Below are positions 9,476 through 18,642 of a DNA stretch of 64,000 nucleotides, in pieces; position 1 is the stretch's first letter; the number at the start of each line of letters is the position of its first letter. The DNA comes from Chryseobacterium sp. PMSZPI. Its GTDB lineage: Bacteria > Bacteroidota > Bacteroidia > Flavobacteriales > Weeksellaceae. The DNA lies in contig NZ_PIZV01000055.1 of assembly GCF_002835665.1 (NCBI RefSeq), positions 1 through 64,000 of the forward strand, read 5' to 3'. Position numbers and translations under genes: made by a program. The notes beneath the pieces are model-generated. The model had not been told where the DNA came from and ran no database searches. It saw nothing but the letters and a program-made list of their open reading frames with translations.

Positions 9476-9614
9476 ATAATGTGAAATTGCTTATATGGTT
9501 ATAGCTCTTATCTCTCGCAGATTCATGAAGTTATACTGATGTTTATAAAATCTTTACCTCCGAAAATATGGGAGGAGAAGTATAAATTTAGAGATGTAGT
9601 TTAGTTGTGTTTTT

Positions 9615-9658
9615 AACCACAAAAGTTTCAATTTTGTTCCTTTTGTGGTTATTTTAAT
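9615..9658 (+). terminator. Terminator after the ankyrin gene
   Basis: AACCACAAAAG (9615-9625) pairs perfectly with CTTTTGTGGTT (9640-9650), with a 14-nt loop, and a T-rich run follows. It separates the amidohydrolase-ankyrin pair from the AraC gene, though it lies nearly 200 bp past the ankyrin stop. A 12-bp palindrome, TTCTCCGGAGAA, follows at 9662-9673. Confidence 0.6.
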
Positions 9659-9703
9659 TTTTTCTCCGGAGAATTTTATTAATTTTAAAAGAAATTAGGT
9701 AAT

Positions 9704-10549
9704 GTGAGCTATCATACAGATCATTTTCCCATTTTAGGAATTCAGGAGTTTAGTGAAAATCAGCTTAAAGGCTGTAATTTGTTGTTCAATGAACTCTACG
9801 GGGCGCGTTCTATAGATGATCCTCATAAACACGACTTTTTTATCATTAACCTTTTTGATCATGGAGTAGGTTCTCACACTATTGATTTTACTGAATATCA
9901 GGTGAAAGACCATCAGATTCATTTGGTTTTTCCGGATCAGGTTCATCAATGGGTGATAGAAAAGGAAACTGTAGGTTATCAACTGATGATCAGCAGAGAT
10001 TGGTTTGAAAGCTTTTTGCCTTCGCTGAGATTTTCTGCATCTTATTATCAAAATCATCCTGTCATCAATCTTTCTAACGAGGCCTTTGAAACATTTTTGT
10101 ATGAATTCCAGGCCATTCAAAAAGAATTAAAAGAAGAGAAAGTCTTTTGGGAGCTGATTCAAAAAAGAAGTGAACTAATAGGCCTATTGGTGAGCCAATC
10201 CGTAGAAGGCGCTTTTAAAGACTTTGAAGTATACAATTCAAATCCCATTATTTCCAAATTTCTGCATTTTATTGACGAACATTTTAAAACGGAAAGGTCT
10301 GTTTCGTTTTATGCTGATAAGCTTAATATTTCTGCCAATTACCTGAATATTGTCTGCAAAAAAAATCTCAATACTTCCGCATCTTCACTTATTCAGGACC
10401 GAATTCTGCTGGAAGCCAAACGTCTTTTAAAAGTGTCGGAAATGTCTGTAAAAGATATTGTGTATGATCTTGGTTTTTATGATCATGCCAGTTTTTCGAA
10501 ATTCTTTAAGGCTCAAACCGGAATGACTCCGTCCCAATTCAAAGAATAA
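9704..10549 (+). CDS. AraC family transcriptional regulator
   Basis: A 281-residue DNA-binding regulator. The N-terminal half (about 15-150) looks like a cupin-type AraC ligand domain, with HKHDFFIINLFDHGVGSHTIDF and DHQIHLVFPDQVHQW. The C-terminal half (about 183-281) has two helix-turn-helix motifs: YADKLNISANYLNIVCKK and the second at DIVYDLGFYDHASFSKFFKAQTG, ending MTPSQFKE. The start is a GTG at 9704; the ATG overlapping it is out of frame and immediately hits a stop. It lies 79 bp before the cytoplasmic amidohydrolase on the same strand, so that gene is a probable target. Confidence 0.9.
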   Translation: MSYHTDHFPILGIQEFSENQLKGCNLLFNELYGARSIDDPHKHDFFIINLFDHGVGSHTIDFTEYQVKDHQIHLVFPDQVHQWVIEKETVGYQLMISRDWFESFLPSLRFSASYYQNHPVINLSNEAFETFLYEFQAIQKELKEEKVFWELIQKRSELIGLLVSQSVEGAFKDFEVYNSNPIISKFLHFIDEHFKTERSVSFYADKLNISANYLNIVCKKNLNTSASSLIQDRILLEAKRLLKVSEMSVKDIVYDLGFYDHASFSKFFKAQTGMTPSQFKE

Positions 10550-10628
10550 TTTGTACAACACAAGACATAATTGATACACCGGTTTTAAACAGATGCTGAT
10601 GTAATTTTGTATTGTTAAAATTTAAAAC

Positions 10629-11867
10629 ATGCAATTCCCATATCAATTAACTGCAAAAGGAAAATATTCCCTAAAAAATGTCCGTCTGGAAACAGGTTTT
10701 GAATACGAAAATGAAGAGGTTATCGGAACAAAAACAGATCTTTTCAGTATTGAAATTGAAGATGGAAAAATCAAAGCGGTAAAAGCAAATGATCCTGCTT
10801 CTGATGCAATAGATGCTAAAGGCTATCTGATGCTTCCCGCTTTCAGAGATATGCATATCCATTTGGATAAAACTTTATATGGTCTTCCATGGCAGGCGCT
10901 TTCCCCAAAAAGAAAAACAGTCAAGGACATGATCGCTTACGAACAGGAAATTATTCCTGAATTGCTGAAAACTTCTGTGGAAAGAGCCGAACAGCTGATC
11001 AGTTTGCAGCAACATTACGGAACTCATTTTGCAAGAACTCATTTCAATATTGATCCTACTTCAGGATTACAATCACTTGAGCATTTGGAACGGGCTCTCC
11101 AAAATAAAAAGAATTCTTTTAAAGCAGAATTAGTTGCTTTTCCACAACATGGAGTATACTATACAGATACTGCTCCTTTAATGAGGGAAGCTGCACAATT
11201 GAAAAGTGTAAGCTTTATCGGTGGATTGGATCCTTTGAGCATTGACGGAAGTATCGAAAAAGTAATGGATTTTACGGTTCAATTAGCTTTGGATCATAAA
11301 AAAGGAATTGATATTCACTTACACGAAGTCGGAGAATCAGGAATGAAAACAATCAATTATCTGATCGATAAAGCTATTGAAAATCCGGAACTTCAGGGAA
11401 AAACTTTTGTAAGCCATGCTTTTGCTTTGGCGCATCTTAGCCCAAAAGAAACAGAGCAAATTTCAGAAAGATTGGCTCAGGGAAAGGTTGGTATTGCCTC
11501 TTCTGTACCATTTAAAGGTACCGTAATGCCTATTCCGACATTAAAAAAATACGGAGTGAATGTTCTGATCGGAAATGATAATGTACAAGATTACTGGAGT
11601 ACTTTCGGATCAGGAAATATGCTTCAAAAAGCTAATCTTATAGCCGAATTATATGGCTATGCAACAGAATTTGCTTTATCAAGAGCATTGCAATTTGCTA
11701 CTCAGAGTACACTTCCGTTAGATGAAAAAGGAAAACAACAATGGCCTAAAGCGGGAGATGAAGCTGCCATTGTTCTTACAGATGCATCATGTTCTGCAGA
11801 AGCAGTGTCCAGAATGTCTAAAATAGAAGCCTTAATGAGTGACGGGAATCTTTTTTGGAGAAATTAG
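10629..11867 (+). CDS. Cytosine-deaminase-like amidohydrolase, cytoplasmic paralogue
   Basis: A 412-residue paralogue of the exported enzyme at 7402, starting directly at the domain without a signal peptide, so it should be cytoplasmic. The same catalytic positions are kept: HIH (His76, His78), AFPQHG (Gln173), HLHE (His230, Glu233), SHA (His263) and GND (Asp317). One difference is Ala for Cys after the fourth metal-site His. Substrate is unknown. The two proteins align without large gaps and share long identical blocks such as VMDFTVQLALD. A terminator follows. The AraC gene upstream probably controls it. Confidence 0.82.
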   Translation: MQFPYQLTAKGKYSLKNVRLETGFEYENEEVIGTKTDLFSIEIEDGKIKAVKANDPASDAIDAKGYLMLPAFRDMHIHLDKTLYGLPWQALSPKRKTVKDMIAYEQEIIPELLKTSVERAEQLISLQQHYGTHFARTHFNIDPTSGLQSLEHLERALQNKKNSFKAELVAFPQHGVYYTDTAPLMREAAQLKSVSFIGGLDPLSIDGSIEKVMDFTVQLALDHKKGIDIHLHEVGESGMKTINYLIDKAIENPELQGKTFVSHAFALAHLSPKETEQISERLAQGKVGIASSVPFKGTVMPIPTLKKYGVNVLIGNDNVQDYWSTFGSGNMLQKANLIAELYGYATEFALSRALQFATQSTLPLDEKGKQQWPKAGDEAAIVLTDASCSAEAVSRMSKIEALMSDGNLFWRN

Positions 11868-11909
11868 TAGAATATATATTTTTTATATACACTTGTTTTT
11901 TGTGAATCC

Positions 11910-11938
11910 GCCATCGAATTTTTTCGGTGGCATTTTTT
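11910..11938 (+). terminator. Rho-independent terminator
   Basis: A 7-bp stem (11910-11916 with 11925-11931, one G-T pair) is followed by TTTTTT. It lies 43 bp after the second amidohydrolase. Confidence 0.75.
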
Positions 11939-12120
11939 ATAATTGATAAATAATGAGTAATGAATAATATTGTAGTTAAGTATCAATATTGTTTGTTTCC
12001 ATCAATAGGAGTGGGCTTAAAGATGAAAAATTATTCTCATTATATCAATTAATTTTTTTCAATATTACAAGCTGTTAATAATGAAAATTTGAATATCTGG
12101 TTATGGAGACCATTTAGATA
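11939..12120. other. Intergenic sequence without recognised signal
   Basis: This is A+T-rich sequence between two convergent terminators. I see no gene, promoter or repeat in it. Confidence 0.5.
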
Positions 12121-12150
12121 AGAAAAGTCCCCGAAAATACTTCCGGAGAC
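12121..12150 (-). terminator. Minus-strand terminator
   Basis: On the minus strand GTCTCCG (12150-12144) pairs with CGGGGAC (12133-12127), with one U-G pair, and TTTTCTT follows. It ends the TonB receptor-lipoprotein operon. Confidence 0.7.
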
Positions 12151-12183
12151 TCTCTTTAAAATAAAATCTAACTACTTATATTT

Positions 12184-13590
12184 TTATAAATTATAGTTTG
12201 TCCAACCCGCATACCAAGTGTCACTAGCATCTGCTACTGCACCTCTGTAAGTTACCGGTTTGAACCAAGAACTTAATTTAGGATGTGTAAATGTTCCTCC
12301 TGACAATAGTGGAGAACCGGAAGCAGGAGAGAAGTTTGGAGTTGTTCCGGCAGGAGCCCATGCACCGGCTAATTTTACTTCAGTTGTAGAAGCAAGGATT
12401 GTATTTCCTTTAGAATTAAAGTATGTGGTAAGGTTATCCAAGCTATATGGCGGAGGATTTCCTACACCCGCATATTTTAATGGAGTTGTATTTCCTGCTA
12501 AAATATTGTTTTCGAAAGCAAGACTTCCGCTCGTAATATTTTTATCTGTTGCGGTACCTTTAGTTGCATCAATGAATAAACCAACCGGGAATCCTGTGAA
12601 AACAGAGTTAAATACTGAAATAGACGAATTTCTTCTGATGTGTAAAGCATTCTGGAATAGAGGGTTTATAGAACCTGCACTTGCAGAATTGATTGGTCCG
12701 ATAATCGTCATATTGGAGAATGTAGCCGATGTTTGAGGCGTTAAAGCAGATCCGTTGGCATCATTATCAGATTCAAATCCGTTTGAACCGGAAACGTCAG
12801 CAACCTGAGAATCCCTTACAGCAATCCCGAACTGGATTTTTCCTGAATAACCGTTGTCTGTATCGAAATCGTCATCAAGACCTTTGTAAGAAATAAGGTG
12901 AGAACAGTTTACCGTTCCTCCGAACCATTCAAAACTATCATCGTTAGCGTAGGCAACTTCTACATAATCTACAGTAGTACCGTTACCAACTCCCCCGAAA
13001 GTAAGTCCATTGATTTCTTTATCCGGTAAGAAAGCATATCCTGCGTATTCAATTCTTACATATTTTAAAATACCACTGTTATCAGCAGCATTATTTCCTC
13101 CGTAAAGTCCAAGACCTTCAGTGTTGTTGATACCACCTTCAATCTCTCCAACTCCTTGTTGGTTATTGAAAGATGCATTAGTAGGAGCATTTCCTAAGAT
13201 AACAACACCTGCCCAGTCACCTCTTTTGGGATTAGGTTTCTCAGAAGTGAAAATAATTGGGTTGGCAGCAGTTCCTTCTGCCATGATTTTACTTCCTCGT
13301 GTGATGATTAAAGCACCATTTTTATCAGCCTCACCTACGATTCTTGTTCCTGGTTCGATCGTTAAAGTAGCTCCGTTAGTTACGTATACTAATCCTCTTA
13401 ACTTATAAATCTTATTAGCTTTAAGTGTTAAATTGGATGTTATTTTTCCTGAAAGAATAAGATTTTCAGTATTTCCGTTTCCGTTACCACCATCTTGAAT
13501 GATGGTTGGTCCATCTTCTTCTATATTTCTACATGCGGTAGTGGATACTAGAGCGCCAAGCATTAAAGAATATAAAACGAACTTTTTCAT
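12184..13590 (-). CDS. Beta-helix-like outer-membrane lipoprotein
   Basis: A 468-residue lipoprotein (lipobox TTAC, Cys20) probably on the cell surface or in the outer membrane. After a short Asp/Gly/Asn-rich linker it shows short beta-strand turns rich in Gly, Asn and Asp, such as GATLTIEPGTRIVGE, GALIITRGSKIMAEGT, NPIIFTSEKPNPKRGDWAG and DYVEVAYANDDSFEWFGG, typical of a right-handed parallel beta-helix. No catalytic motif is evident. It lies 46 bp downstream of a TonB-dependent receptor on the same strand, so it is a likely partner in substrate capture, much as SusD is for SusC although unrelated in sequence. Such proteins are sometimes labelled multidrug transporter, which nothing here supports. 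Confidence 0.78.
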   Translation of the reverse strand: MKKFVLYSLMLGALVSTTACRNIEEDGPTIIQDGGNGNGNTENLILSGKITSNLTLKANKIYKLRGLVYVTNGATLTIEPGTRIVGEADKNGALIITRGSKIMAEGTAANPIIFTSEKPNPKRGDWAGVVILGNAPTNASFNNQQGVGEIEGGINNTEGLGLYGGNNAADNSGILKYVRIEYAGYAFLPDKEINGLTFGGVGNGTTVDYVEVAYANDDSFEWFGGTVNCSHLISYKGLDDDFDTDNGYSGKIQFGIAVRDSQVADVSGSNGFESDNDANGSALTPQTSATFSNMTIIGPINSASAGSINPLFQNALHIRRNSSISVFNSVFTGFPVGLFIDATKGTATDKNITSGSLAFENNILAGNTTPLKYAGVGNPPPYSLDNLTTYFNSKGNTILASTTEVKLAGAWAPAGTTPNFSPASGSPLLSGGTFTHPKLSSWFKPVTYRGAVADASDTWYAGWTNYNL

Positions 13591-13636
13591 GTTATAAAGA
13601 ATTAAATTATTTTTATTAGATTATTGATTGAGTGTA

Positions 13637-16426
13637 TTAAAATTGATATCCCAGTGTTAAACTGATGTTGGTTCCTGTTATTCTTTCTATAGCAAGAGCA
13701 TCTTTACTATCATATTTACCATTGTCGTTAAGATCATGATAGAACTTGGCACGACGGTTCAGGATATCTGAAACATTAAGTTTGATCTCTCCTTTGTTGT
13801 TCCATATCTTTTTAGCAAGCTGGAAATCTAAAAGTGGTCTTGGAGCTTCCCAGATTGGCGGAACCTGATCATTTCCTACATAAAGGATCCTTCTTCCGAT
13901 CATGTTGAAAAGTACTGTAGAAGACCATCCGGATTTTTCAGTATCATACTGAAGACTCAAATTGATGGTGTAAGGAGATTGCCCTTGCATTGGTCTGTCA
14001 ATTTTAGTAGCCTCATCCGTTACTCTGTTTTTGATGTAAGCAAAGTTTCCACCGAATGTAAAGTTTTTAAGAGCACTTACGAAATCCAGTTTTTTTCTGA
14101 ATTCAGCTTCAATTCCATAAGCATCAGCCTTATCTACGTTAAGGTAGTTGAACGTATTACTCGTTCCCACTCCGGATTGATTGAAGTATAATTCGATTGG
14201 TTTTTTGAAGTTTTTATAGAAACCTGCTACAGAAAGGATTTCTCCGTTTCTTGGGTAATATTCCCAACGAAGATCCACGCTGGTAATTTTAGTTCTTTCA
14301 ATAAATTTGTTACCGATTACGGTAGCTCCTAAATCAAAATCATAATAAGCTAAAGGAGAAACCTCTCTGAATTCCGGTCTTACAACAGTTTGTGAACCTG
14401 CAAGACGAATATTCATTTTAGGATCAACTTTGAAAGTTAAGTTAAGAGCTGGTAAAAAGTCTGTTACACGAGTGTTTACAAAGCGATCGTCACTTTTCTT
14501 TGTACTTCCTACTAACTGATCAAAATTTTCAACTCTTAATCCCCAAACAGCTCTCAACCATGGTGTAAAGTTATTGTCAAACTGTAAGTATCCTGCATTA
14601 AGGATTGTATTGGCAATATATCTGTACTGGTTTCCGGCAATTTCGTCAAATGTAAATTTACCATCTGTTCCGAAGTTTTCAGGATTGAAAATGGTTTCGA
14701 AAGGTTGAGAAAGTAATCCCTGATTATATTTTTCAAGTCTTACAGAAAAAGGTCTGGAGTTGTAAATTCTGTCTTTTACCTGAAACAAATATCCACCTTT
14801 AATGGTTTGTTTTTGCCCGAATAAAGTGAACGTTTTGGATACATCTCCACCTGCATTATATAAATAATCGCTCAATGTAGAATAGAAAACACTTCCTGAT
14901 TTTTGAGAAAGACCGTTAGAGATCAAAGCCAGGTAAGGGCTACCTGCCATTTCAGGATGTTGATTGTATTGTAAACGCTGCAATAATGGAATATACTGAT
15001 CAAGGATTCCGAAACTTCCGTACCAGTTAAAAGTAAGTCCACCCAAAGCATCTATTTTATGAGTACCATTAATGGTTGAGTTGTAGAAAGTAGTTTGTTT
15101 AAACCCGATCTCTCTCGCAATAATATTAGTTCCGTTTTCCGGATCAAATTCAAAGTCCTTTCCTGTTCTGAAGGACATGTGATTGGTGGTATTATTGGTA
15201 ATGATATTTTTTAGGGAAATTTTATTGTTGCTATTGAACTTTAAGGAAAGGTTCAACATTCCACCTAAAATAACATCATTGCTATATTTTTCAGTATAAT
15301 AATCGAAATTGGTATCAGCAGTCTGGTCGTTGATGGTAAAAAAACGGTTGGTAGACTCGGTTCTTCTTTTGTTATTGCTATAGTTTAGAACAGCAATTAC
15401 TCCTAAATCTTTCCCAAAAACTTTGGTATTGAAACCTCCGTCTAATTGTAAGCTTAAGTTCTCAGGATAGCCAACGCTATTATACCCAAAGTTTTTAGTA
15501 TATCCCTTACCGATTTCAGTTTTCTGAGCTTCATTCAGAGTACTGAAGGCATTCTTTGCCGGCATATTGGTAGGAAGTTTTCTGAAACCATCATCAATAC
15601 CTATGAAGTCCCATTTTCCACCCTTTTGCATTAAGAATTCCTGTCCCATGGTAATGGTATTCCCGCCTACACCTACTTGTACATTGAAGAAATCTTTATT
15701 AGGAATATCTTTAGTATTTACCTGAATCAGTCCACCTCCCCATTCACCTGTGTATTCAGGGATGAATGTTTTGTTGATCACCAGGGTTTCAATGACGTTA
15801 GCCGGGAAAAGGTCGAAAGAGAAAGTTTTTCTGTCTGGTTCTGTACTGGACAACTGTATACCATTCAGCATGGCTTGGTTATAACGATCAGATAAACCTC
15901 TTACTACAATATATTTTCCATCAAATAAACTTACCCCCGAAACTCTTTTCAGAACCTCTCCGGTATTTCTGTCCGGGCTTCTTTTAATGGCTTCCACTCC
16001 AATAACCTGTGAAACTACCCCTGCATTCTTTTGTAAACCGATGGTAGAAGCTATGGTCTCTTTTCTTGCATTAGATCTGATGACAACTCCCTCGATTTCC
16101 TTTTCCTTGGCGGTTGGCTTGTTTAAAACAATGTCAAGATGAGTATTTGCATCATTTTTTACAATAACTTCACTGATTTCTTTTCTGTTGTATCCACTAG
16201 AAGTTACGGTGATAACGTAGTTGGTTCCGGGGGACAGATTGATAGAGTAGTATCCGGAAATGTCGGTGGTTGCTTCCTGATCATTTACCTTTACTTTTAC
16301 TCCTTCTATAGGAGTGTTATCTTTCTCATCCAATACCCTACCTTCTAAAATTTGACTTTGTGCAAAAGCATAGCCAGCAGAAAACAAGGCAAGTAGCACA
16401 ATGCTCTTGTGGAGTTGTTTTTTCAT
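13637..16426 (-). CDS. TonB-dependent outer-membrane receptor
   Basis: A 929-residue receptor for energy-dependent uptake across the outer membrane. A signal peptide (to about residue 22, ending YAFA) is followed by a carboxypeptidase-regulatory-like beta-sandwich (about 26-108, ILEGRVLDEKDNTPIEGVKV), a plug domain (about 115-245, EGVVIRSNARKET, KYIVVRGLSDRYNQAMLNG) and a beta-barrel ending in an aromatic residue (LTLGYQF). It is not a SusC type: the barrel is shorter and the partner is not SusD. The lipoprotein gene follows in the same operon. A PhoB/PhoR-like pair is divergent at 16751, so regulation by that pair, possibly by phosphate, is plausible but unproven. Confidence 0.93.
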   Translation of the reverse strand: MKKQLHKSIVLLALFSAGYAFAQSQILEGRVLDEKDNTPIEGVKVKVNDQEATTDISGYYSINLSPGTNYVITVTSSGYNRKEISEVIVKNDANTHLDIVLNKPTAKEKEIEGVVIRSNARKETIASTIGLQKNAGVVSQVIGVEAIKRSPDRNTGEVLKRVSGVSLFDGKYIVVRGLSDRYNQAMLNGIQLSSTEPDRKTFSFDLFPANVIETLVINKTFIPEYTGEWGGGLIQVNTKDIPNKDFFNVQVGVGGNTITMGQEFLMQKGGKWDFIGIDDGFRKLPTNMPAKNAFSTLNEAQKTEIGKGYTKNFGYNSVGYPENLSLQLDGGFNTKVFGKDLGVIAVLNYSNNKRRTESTNRFFTINDQTADTNFDYYTEKYSNDVILGGMLNLSLKFNSNNKISLKNIITNNTTNHMSFRTGKDFEFDPENGTNIIAREIGFKQTTFYNSTINGTHKIDALGGLTFNWYGSFGILDQYIPLLQRLQYNQHPEMAGSPYLALISNGLSQKSGSVFYSTLSDYLYNAGGDVSKTFTLFGQKQTIKGGYLFQVKDRIYNSRPFSVRLEKYNQGLLSQPFETIFNPENFGTDGKFTFDEIAGNQYRYIANTILNAGYLQFDNNFTPWLRAVWGLRVENFDQLVGSTKKSDDRFVNTRVTDFLPALNLTFKVDPKMNIRLAGSQTVVRPEFREVSPLAYYDFDLGATVIGNKFIERTKITSVDLRWEYYPRNGEILSVAGFYKNFKKPIELYFNQSGVGTSNTFNYLNVDKADAYGIEAEFRKKLDFVSALKNFTFGGNFAYIKNRVTDEATKIDRPMQGQSPYTINLSLQYDTEKSGWSSTVLFNMIGRRILYVGNDQVPPIWEAPRPLLDFQLAKKIWNNKGEIKLNVSDILNRRAKFYHDLNDNGKYDSKDALAIERITGTNISLTLGYQF

Positions 16427-16750
16427 TTTACTTCTTTTACTTCTTTTTCAAGGGCAAAATAAAGGCTAAGTTTTTAAGAAAACTTTAGGATAATTTTAAT
16501 TAATTATGAAGTTTGTATTAATAAGAATGGGGTGGTTTTTATTATGGATGTTTGTTTTTTATTCGTGTATTTTTTTTATTTGTTTTAAATATTGTTTCGT
16601 ATATTTGTTTTATTCATATCTATTCTGATGTATTTTTATTAATTTTTAAATTAAAAACAATGATTCTGTTTTTTAATAATTAGTTAACATTGTGAGGATA
16701 GATAAGACCAATGAAAATAACTAATTTTGTGGGAATTCTTAAACTAGAAG
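16427..16750. other. Divergent promoter region with 19-bp direct repeat
   Basis: The region between the TonB receptor and the response regulator is very A+T-rich. Two copies of a 19-bp sequence starting TTCGT (16562-16580 and 16596-16614) differ at two positions and are 34 bp apart. A TAATTTTG box (16722-16729) is a likely -7 element for the regulator gene. Confidence 0.45.
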
Positions 16751-17425
16751 ATGAACAAGAAAATTCTTTTAATAGACGACGAACTGGACATTTTAGAGAT
16801 ACTCTCTTACAATTTGGAAAAAGAAGGTTACGATATCTATACAGCAACCAATGGTAACGAGGGAATAGAAAAAGCAAAGGAAATTATTCCGGATCTTATT
16901 TTACTAGATGTGATGATGCCTGAAAAAGACGGCATTGAAACCTGTCAGGAACTTCGTAAAGTGAAAGAACTTCAAAAGACACTTATTGTTTTCCTTTCAG
17001 CGAGAAGCGAAGAGTTTTCTCAATTGGCAGGCTTCCAGGCAGGTGCTAACGATTATGTTGTAAAGCTGATCAAACCGAAAATTCTTATCTCTAAAGTAAA
17101 TGCATTATTACAGCTAACTTCTCAGGTTTCCGATAATGCAAAATTAATTGAAATTGGAGATCTGGTTATTGATAAAGACAACTTCAGAGTTTCCAAAAGC
17201 GGACAGCAATTTCTGCTTCCTAAAAAGGAGTTTGATTTGCTTTATCTTTTGGCTTCCAATACGGAGAAAGTTTTCAAAAGAGAAGAAATTCTGGAAAAAG
17301 TTTGGGGTAATGATGTGATTGTTGGAGAAAGAACCATTGATGTTCACATCAGAAGATTGAGAGAAAAATTAGGAATCAACACTATCCAGACATTAAAAGG
17401 AATAGGATATAAACTTATCGTTTAA
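16751..17425 (+). CDS. OmpR/PhoB-type response regulator with altered Lys-Pro switch
   Basis: A 224-residue response regulator. The receiver domain (1-120) has Asp9/Asp10, phosphoacceptor Asp53 (LLDVMMP), switch Ser83 and Lys105. The residue after Lys105 is Leu106 (codon CTG, 17066-17068), where receiver domains almost always have a cis-proline. The winged-helix domain (about 130-224) is normal: LLPKKEFDLLYLLASN, REEILEKVWG, RTIDVHIRRLREKLG, TLKGIGYKL. The kinase gene follows after 51 bp. Homology to PhoB suggests phosphate or envelope control, but the signal is not shown by the sequence. Confidence 0.93.
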   Translation: MNKKILLIDDELDILEILSYNLEKEGYDIYTATNGNEGIEKAKEIIPDLILLDVMMPEKDGIETCQELRKVKELQKTLIVFLSARSEEFSQLAGFQAGANDYVVKLIKPKILISKVNALLQLTSQVSDNAKLIEIGDLVIDKDNFRVSKSGQQFLLPKKEFDLLYLLASNTEKVFKREEILEKVWGNDVIVGERTIDVHIRRLREKLGINTIQTLKGIGYKLIV

Positions 17426-17476
17426 TTACTTAAAAATCCTAACTTTACCTACAATAATCTTTAAAAATTTGTAAAA

Positions 17477-18508
17477 TTGAAATTTTACAGGCTTACGTTC
17501 GTTGCCTCCTGTCTGCTGACGTTGGTAATGCTATTCTTAGTAGTTGTTTTCGACTCACTAAAAGATATCTATTATGAGACCCCTCAATTTAAAACGGGTC
17601 TCTTAATTTGTGTTATCCTGATCTTCATTATCAATTATGTAGTATTGGAACTCCTTTTCAAATACTATGGAAGAAAGCAGGTAAGAGGGCTTTCCGGAAT
17701 TCTTCCTCAGGAAATGGTTCATGATAATGACGAAAATATAACCATTAAAGAACTAGGAGAAAGGTTCTCAGACCTTAATCAGCAGAGAGCTACTGAGATT
17801 GATATGATGAAGGAAATGGAAAGCTACCGTAAAGAATATATCGGAAATGTTTCCCATGAGCTTAAAACACCATTGTTTTCCATTCAGGGATATGTAGAAA
17901 CTTTAAGAGATGGGGGAGTCGATAACCTTACCATTAGGGATAAATATCTGGAAAGAATTGATAAATCCGTTGAAAGGCTTATTGCTATTGTTACAGATCT
18001 TGATATGATCAATAGATTGGAAGCCGGAGAAATCAATCTTACCGTTTCAAAATTTGATGTTAATCTTTTAATCAAAGAAATTTTTGATCTTCTCGATCTT
18101 GAAGCAGAAAAAAGAAATACAACATTACAAATACAAACCTTACATCCGCAAATTTTTGTAGAAGCCGATAAACAGAAAATTTCCCAAGTTTTTATCAATC
18201 TTATTTCAAATGCAATTCACTATGCCAACAGACAAGAAGCTAAAGTGATTGTAAAGACCAGTGTATTGAAAAATAAAGTACTGATTGAAGTGATAGACAA
18301 CGGAATGGGAATCAAGTCTGAAATCCTTCCAAGGATTTTTGAACGATTTTATCGTGTAGAAACCAGCAGAAGCAGGAGAGAAGGAGGTTCCGGATTGGGA
18401 TTGGCCATTGTGAAGCACATTCTTGAAGCACACAATGAAAACATTACAGTGGAGAGTGTTTACCTTGAAGGGACGAAGTTCAGTTTTATGCTCGAAAAAA
18501 GCAAATAA
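17477..18508 (+). CDS. PhoR-like membrane sensor histidine kinase
   Basis: A 343-residue histidine kinase, partner of the preceding regulator. It has two transmembrane segments (about 5-25 and 41-62) with only a very short external loop, so it probably senses in or near the membrane or through another protein. The HisKA domain has phosphoacceptor His127 in NVSHELKTPL. The ATPase domain shows the N box (FINLISNAIHYA), G1 (DNGMGIKSEILPRIFERFYR) and G2 (GGSGLGLAIVKHI). I see no PAS or clear HAMP domain. The start is TTG at 17477, chosen because it gives MKFYRLTF before the first membrane segment; no ATG is suitably placed. Confidence 0.92.
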   Translation: MKFYRLTFVASCLLTLVMLFLVVVFDSLKDIYYETPQFKTGLLICVILIFIINYVVLELLFKYYGRKQVRGLSGILPQEMVHDNDENITIKELGERFSDLNQQRATEIDMMKEMESYRKEYIGNVSHELKTPLFSIQGYVETLRDGGVDNLTIRDKYLERIDKSVERLIAIVTDLDMINRLEAGEINLTVSKFDVNLLIKEIFDLLDLEAEKRNTTLQIQTLHPQIFVEADKQKISQVFINLISNAIHYANRQEAKVIVKTSVLKNKVLIEVIDNGMGIKSEILPRIFERFYRVETSRSRREGGSGLGLAIVKHILEAHNENITVESVYLEGTKFSFMLEKSK

Positions 18509-18560
18509 TTTCGGCAAAATGTAAGAAAAAAAAATATTTTAAAAAATTCAGAAATATTTT

Positions 18561-18589
18561 TTTGTCACATGTCATTTATTATATATTTG
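18561..18589 (+). promoter_or_regulatory. Strong Bacteroidota-type promoter
   Basis: TTTG (18561-18564), a 17-bp spacer and TATATTTG (18582-18589) match both consensus elements. The start would be near 18594, leaving about a 49-nt leader before the ATG at 18643. This is among the best promoters I can see in the window. Confidence 0.7.
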
Positions 18590-18642
18590 CACCAGAGATT
18601 TATCATAATTATAAAGGCAAAAAAGTAATTTAAGAAACTGAT

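Noticed and set aside
12260..12736. 158-codon plus-strand frame opposite the beta-helix-like lipoprotein
   Set aside because: It is an antisense shadow; the minus-strand protein has signal, lipobox and repeated structure across the same region.
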